Assembly (NCBI RefSeq): GCF_036347055.1
Contig: NZ_CP108882.1
Span: 2,803,001-2,867,000 of the forward strand
Reading direction: 5' to 3'
DNA length: 64,000 bases
DNA from: Streptomyces sp. NBC_00820
GTDB taxonomy: Bacteria; Actinomycetota; Actinomycetes; Streptomycetales; Streptomycetaceae
A program made the position numbers and the translations under genes. This document shows positions 60,996 through 64,000 of this stretch, in pieces. Numbering within the stretch: position 1 is the stretch's first letter; each line of letters begins with the position of its first letter. The notes below the pieces were generated by a model that saw nothing but the letters and a program-made list of their open reading frames with translations, made no database searches and was not told the DNA's origin.

Positions 60996-61262
60996 ATGCG
61001 TATCCAAGTACGGCGCACGGGCGGCTTCGCGGGCATCGAGCGCCGGGCCGAGGTGGACACCTCGGCCCGGCCCGACGCCCGCGAGTGGCAGTCACTGGCC
61101 GAACGCGTCCTCGCGGCCGGCCCCACCACCCCGCCGGACGGCGTCCCGGACGGCTTCAGCTACACGATCACGGTCGACGGCCGCACGGTGTACGCCGCCG
61201 ACCCCCGACTCACCGGGGACCAGCGGGAGTTGGTCTCCAGAGTGCTGAAGGAGGGGGCTTAG
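60996..61262 (+). CDS. Emfourin-like inhibitor of the M4 protease
   Basis: 88 residues, MRIQVRRTGGFAGIERRAEVD ... FSYTITVDGRTVYAADPRLTGDQRELVSRVL. The short beta-rich sequence fits the emfourin family, which inhibits protealysin-type enzymes and is encoded next to them. Spacing to the protease stop is 21 bp, so co-transcription is likely. The inhibitor would keep the protease in check in the cytoplasm. Confidence 0.82.
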   Translation: MRIQVRRTGGFAGIERRAEVDTSARPDAREWQSLAERVLAAGPTTPPDGVPDGFSYTITVDGRTVYAADPRLTGDQRELVSRVLKEGA

Positions 61263-61319
61263 GGGGTCTGTGAACGGCGGTCGGCGCCGGGGCGTTGACT
61301 TCTGTTACCGGGGGTACGG

Positions 61320-62765
61320 ATGATCCGGCCCATGGCGACCGACGCAGGCGACCCGGCATCCCGCTCCCGCCCCCTCGCAGATCCCCTCTCAGCGCCCCTC
61401 ACAGACCCTCCCCCGGCGCCCCTCTCCGTCTCCGGGCCCGGCCCCCTCCCCGGCCCCGGGCCCCGGTCCGCTGCGCGCCTCCGCTTCCCGGACGGCTTCC
61501 TGTGGGGCGTCTCGACCTCGGCCCATCAGATCGAGGGCGCCGCCGGGGAACGCGAGCCGTCGGTGTGGGACGTGTTCACGGCCGGGCCCGGCCGGGTGAA
61601 GGACGGCTCCACGGCGGCGGTGGCCTGCGACCACTACCACCGCTACCGCGAGGACGTGGCCCTGCTCGCCGGCCTGGGCGTGGACGCGTACCGCTTCTCC
61701 GTCTCCTGGCCGAGGGTGAACTCCCCCGGCGGCCTCGACTTCTACGACCGTCTGGTGGACGAGCTGTGCGCGGCGGGCGTCCGTCCCGTCCCGACCCTCT
61801 TCCACTGGGACCTTCCCGCGTCCCTGGACTGGATGGACCGGGACACGGCGGAGAGGTTCGCCGCGTACGTGTCGGTCGTCGCGGGCCGTCTGGGCGACCG
61901 GGTGACGAAGTGGATCACCCTCAACGAACCGGCGGAACACACCCTGCTGGGCCATGCCCTCGGCGCCCACGCTCCCGGCCGGCGGCTCCTCTTCGACGCC
62001 CTCCCGGCCGCCCACCACCAACTCCTCGCCCACGGCCTGGCGGTTCGGGCCCTGCGCGCGGCCGGGGCGCAGGACATCGGCATCGCCAACTCCCACTCCC
62101 CCACCTGGCCCGCGTCCGGGAGTCCGGCGGACGTGGAGGCGGCGGACTTCTACGACCTGCTCCTCAACCGCCTCTTCGCCGACCCGCTCGTCCTGGGCGC
62201 GTACCCGGAGGGCGTCGGCGAGTTGATGCCGGGAGACGTGGCGGCGGACCTGAAGGTGATCTCCGAGCCGCTGGACTGGTACGGCGTCAACTACTACGCC
62301 CCGGCCAGGGTGGGTGCCCCGCGGGACACGGAGACGGAGTTCGGCGGCCTCACCCTGCCGCCCGGACTCCCCTTCTCCCTGCGGGAGATCGAGGGGCGCC
62401 CGGTGACGGACTTCGGCTGGCCGGTCGTACCCGAGGCGCTGACGGAACTCCTCACGGATCTCTCCGCCCGCTACGGCGAACGCCTCCCGCCGCTGGTCGT
62501 CACCGAGAACGGCTGCTCGTACGAGGGCGTCGACGACCAGGACCGCATCGCCTACCTGGACGCCCACATCAGCGCCGTGCACGCGGCGCTGGAGGCGGGC
62601 GCGGACGTGCGCGGCTACTTCGTCTGGTCCCTGATGGACAACTTCGAGTGGGCGGAGGGCTACACCCGCCGCTTCGGCCTGGTGCACGTCGATCACGTCA
62701 CGCAGCGGCGCACGCCGAAGGCGTCGTACCACTGGTTCCGCGAACTGCTGCGGGCGCCGAGATGA
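61320..62765 (+). CDS. Beta-glucosidase, glycoside hydrolase family 1
   Basis: 481 residues. ATG 61320 follows GGGGGT; ATG 61332 is the alternative. After a Pro/Ala-rich N-terminus of about 50 residues the GH1 barrel begins (LRFPDGFLWGVSTSAHQIEGAAGEREPSVWDVF). The acid/base Glu is in TLNEPAEH and the nucleophile Glu in VVTENGCSYEG. WSLMDNFEWAEGYTRRFGLVHVD closes the barrel. There is no signal peptide, so it hydrolyses imported beta-glucosides. No sugar transporter is adjacent. Confidence 0.93.
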   Translation: MIRPMATDAGDPASRSRPLADPLSAPLTDPPPAPLSVSGPGPLPGPGPRSAARLRFPDGFLWGVSTSAHQIEGAAGEREPSVWDVFTAGPGRVKDGSTAAVACDHYHRYREDVALLAGLGVDAYRFSVSWPRVNSPGGLDFYDRLVDELCAAGVRPVPTLFHWDLPASLDWMDRDTAERFAAYVSVVAGRLGDRVTKWITLNEPAEHTLLGHALGAHAPGRRLLFDALPAAHHQLLAHGLAVRALRAAGAQDIGIANSHSPTWPASGSPADVEAADFYDLLLNRLFADPLVLGAYPEGVGELMPGDVAADLKVISEPLDWYGVNYYAPARVGAPRDTETEFGGLTLPPGLPFSLREIEGRPVTDFGWPVVPEALTELLTDLSARYGERLPPLVVTENGCSYEGVDDQDRIAYLDAHISAVHAALEAGADVRGYFVWSLMDNFEWAEGYTRRFGLVHVDHVTQRRTPKASYHWFRELLRAPR

Positions 62766-62786
62766 CCGCCCCGCCTCCGCGCGGGC

Positions 62787-62960
62787 TCAGAAGCCGAGCT
62801 TGCGCAGCTGCTTGGGGTCCCGCTGCCAGTCCTTGGCCACCTTGACGTGCAGGTCCAGGCTGCATCAACGTGCGGCTACCGCCGCGCGGCCGGCGTCCCC
62901 AGCAGCGCCTCGACGCGCTCGCAGGACCTGACGCCGACCTCCTTCAGACGCCCGCCACGC
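62787..62960 (-). pseudogene. Broken partial copy of the era 3' end
   Basis: From 62787 (the TCA corresponding to the era stop) the minus strand repeats the last 24 codons of era (DLHVKVAKDWQRDPKQLRKLGF) for 73 bp with one mismatch. A foreign-looking insert of about 30 bp (CTGCATCAACGTGCGGCTAC on the plus strand) then replaces 4 bp, and diverged similarity (CCCAGCAGCGCCTCGACG; CTTCAGACGCCCGCC) continues to about 62960. Offset to the intact copy is 235 bp. No start or full domain remains. Confidence 0.8.
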
Positions 62961-63021
62961 CAGCCCCGGCCCATCCCTTTCCAGCGAACCGGAAGCCGGG
63001 GCAGGGGCGAAGCCCCGGCAC

Positions 63022-63984
63022 TCAGAAGCCGAGCTTGCGCAGCTGCTTGGGGTCTCGCTGCCAGTCCTTGGCCACCTTGACGTGCAGGTCCAGGAAGACC
63101 GGCGTGCCCAGCAGCGCCTCGATGTGCTTGCGGGACTTGATGCCGACCTCCTTCAGCCGCTTGCCCTTGGGGCCGATGATGATGCCCTTCTGGCTGGGCC
63201 GCTCGATGTAGAGGTTGGCGTGGATGTCCAGGAGCGGCTTGTCGGCCGGGCGGTCCTCGCGCGGGAGCATCTCCTCGACGACCACGGCGATGGAGTGCGG
63301 CAGCTCGTCGCGGACGCCCTCCAGGGCCGCCTCACGGATCAGCTCCGCGATCATGACCTGCTCGGGCTCGTCCGTGAGGTCGCCCTCGGGGTAGAGGGCC
63401 GGGCCCTCGGGCAGCAGCGGGACGAGCAGGTCGGCCAGCAGGCCCACCTGCTTGTCACCGGTCGCCGACACCGGCACGATCTCCGCCCACTCGAAGCCCA
63501 GCTCCTTGGCCAGCTGGTCGATCGCGATCAGCTGCTCGGCGAGGGCCTTGGAGTCGACCAGGTCCGTCTTGGTGACGATGGCGATCTTGGGGGTCTTCTT
63601 GATCCCGGCCAGTTCCTTGGCGATGAAGCGGTCGCCGGGGCCGATCTTCTCGTTCGCCGGCAGGCAGAAGCCGATCACGTCGACCTCGGCCCACGTCGTG
63701 CGCACGACGTCGTTGAGCCGCTCGCCGAGCAGGGTGCGCGGCTTGTGCAGCCCGGGGGTGTCCACCAGGATCAGCTGGGCGTCGGGCCGGTGCACGATGC
63801 CACGCACGGTGTGCCGGGTCGTCTGCGGCTGGTTGGCGGTGATCGCCACCTTCTGCCCGACCAGAGCGTTCGTGAGGGTGGACTTGCCCGCGTTGGGGCG
63901 GCCCACGAAACACGCGAAGCCTGCGCGGTGGACGGTATCGCCCGACTGCTCGGATGACTGGGTACGAACGCTCATGAGGCTCAT
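63022..63984 (-). CDS. era: GTPase Era
   Basis: 320 residues, ATG 63984 (ATG 63975 is in frame). G1 FVGRPNAGKSTLTNAL, G3 LVDTPGLHKP, G4 TKTD, and the KH-domain C-terminus (IIGPKGKRLKEVGIKSRKHIEALL). Era binds 16S rRNA and helps 30S assembly. The 3' end is partly duplicated downstream at 62787. Confidence 0.97.
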   Translation of the reverse strand: MSLMSVRTQSSEQSGDTVHRAGFACFVGRPNAGKSTLTNALVGQKVAITANQPQTTRHTVRGIVHRPDAQLILVDTPGLHKPRTLLGERLNDVVRTTWAEVDVIGFCLPANEKIGPGDRFIAKELAGIKKTPKIAIVTKTDLVDSKALAEQLIAIDQLAKELGFEWAEIVPVSATGDKQVGLLADLLVPLLPEGPALYPEGDLTDEPEQVMIAELIREAALEGVRDELPHSIAVVVEEMLPREDRPADKPLLDIHANLYIERPSQKGIIIGPKGKRLKEVGIKSRKHIEALLGTPVFLDLHVKVAKDWQRDPKQLRKLGF

Positions 63985-64000
63985 TGTCCCTGATTCACGA

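Overview
The window is a piece of a Streptomyces chromosome. Base composition is very high GC with strong third-position bias, many starts are GTG or TTG, genes overlap by 4 nt (ATGA/GTGA), and the gene families are typical actinomycete ones: XRE-DUF397 pair, class F sortase, MsiK-dependent sugar ABC transporter without its own ATPase, Zur, SCO2521-2525-type block. From memory, the order nirBD - ppdK - dusB - glyS - znuACB/zur - uppS - recO - SCO2521-2525 - leuA - M4 protease - era matches the core segment around SCO2470-SCO2540 of S. coelicolor. I could not run an alignment. No tRNA, rRNA, CRISPR array, prophage or intact insertion sequence was seen.

Layout. 1-10.1 kb: the 3' part of an assimilatory nitrate reductase, a gamma-glutamylcyclotransferase-like gene, a secreted M4 protease, a membrane-anchored protein with a class F sortase, then a coupled FAD reductase-nirB-nirD operon for nitrite assimilation and a small secreted protein. 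10.1-19 kb: a sugar ABC importer operon; a MarR-like regulator divergent from a DUF4097/DrrA/DrrB-type operon; a WhiJ-type locus (XRE, DUF397, HATPase); and a decayed Rpn-family nuclease. 19-32.6 kb: ppdK, a ROK repressor divergent from two glycoside hydrolases, an LTA-synthase-like sulfatase, dusB and an MFS exporter. 32.7-40.4 kb: esterase, L,D-transpeptidase, lipoprotein hydrolase, a TetR gene with a perfect operator next to a collapsed ABC exporter, small proteins, a second TetR and an aldo/keto reductase. 40.5-48.4 kb: glyS, znuA-znuC-znuB-zur with a Zur box, a YcxB-like protein, uppS and recO. 48.4-57.7 kb: a DapA-family gene, a six-gene co-directional block of uncharacterised families (methyltransferase, 613-aa protein, variant P-loop protein, two unknowns, a membrane protein), a GNAT enzyme and a TerB-like protein. 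57.8-64 kb: leuA with an attenuator leader peptide, an M4 protease with an emfourin-like inhibitor, a GH1 glucosidase, and era with a broken partial copy of its 3' end.

Points that stand out. The 5' end of recO is preceded by five exact 128-bp tandem repeats. Each carries a ribosome binding site, the first 23 codons of recO, and a stop that overlaps the next start by 4 nt, which makes a ladder of coupled mini-ORFs leading to recO. The SCO2521-2525-type block is the best candidate for an undescribed system; its P-loop protein has Arg in place of the invariant Walker lysine. Three loci show gene decay by internal deletion or partial duplication (Rpn nuclease, TetR-linked ABC exporter, era 3' end), and several intergenic spaces carry minisatellites with units of 21, 28, 79 and 128 bp.
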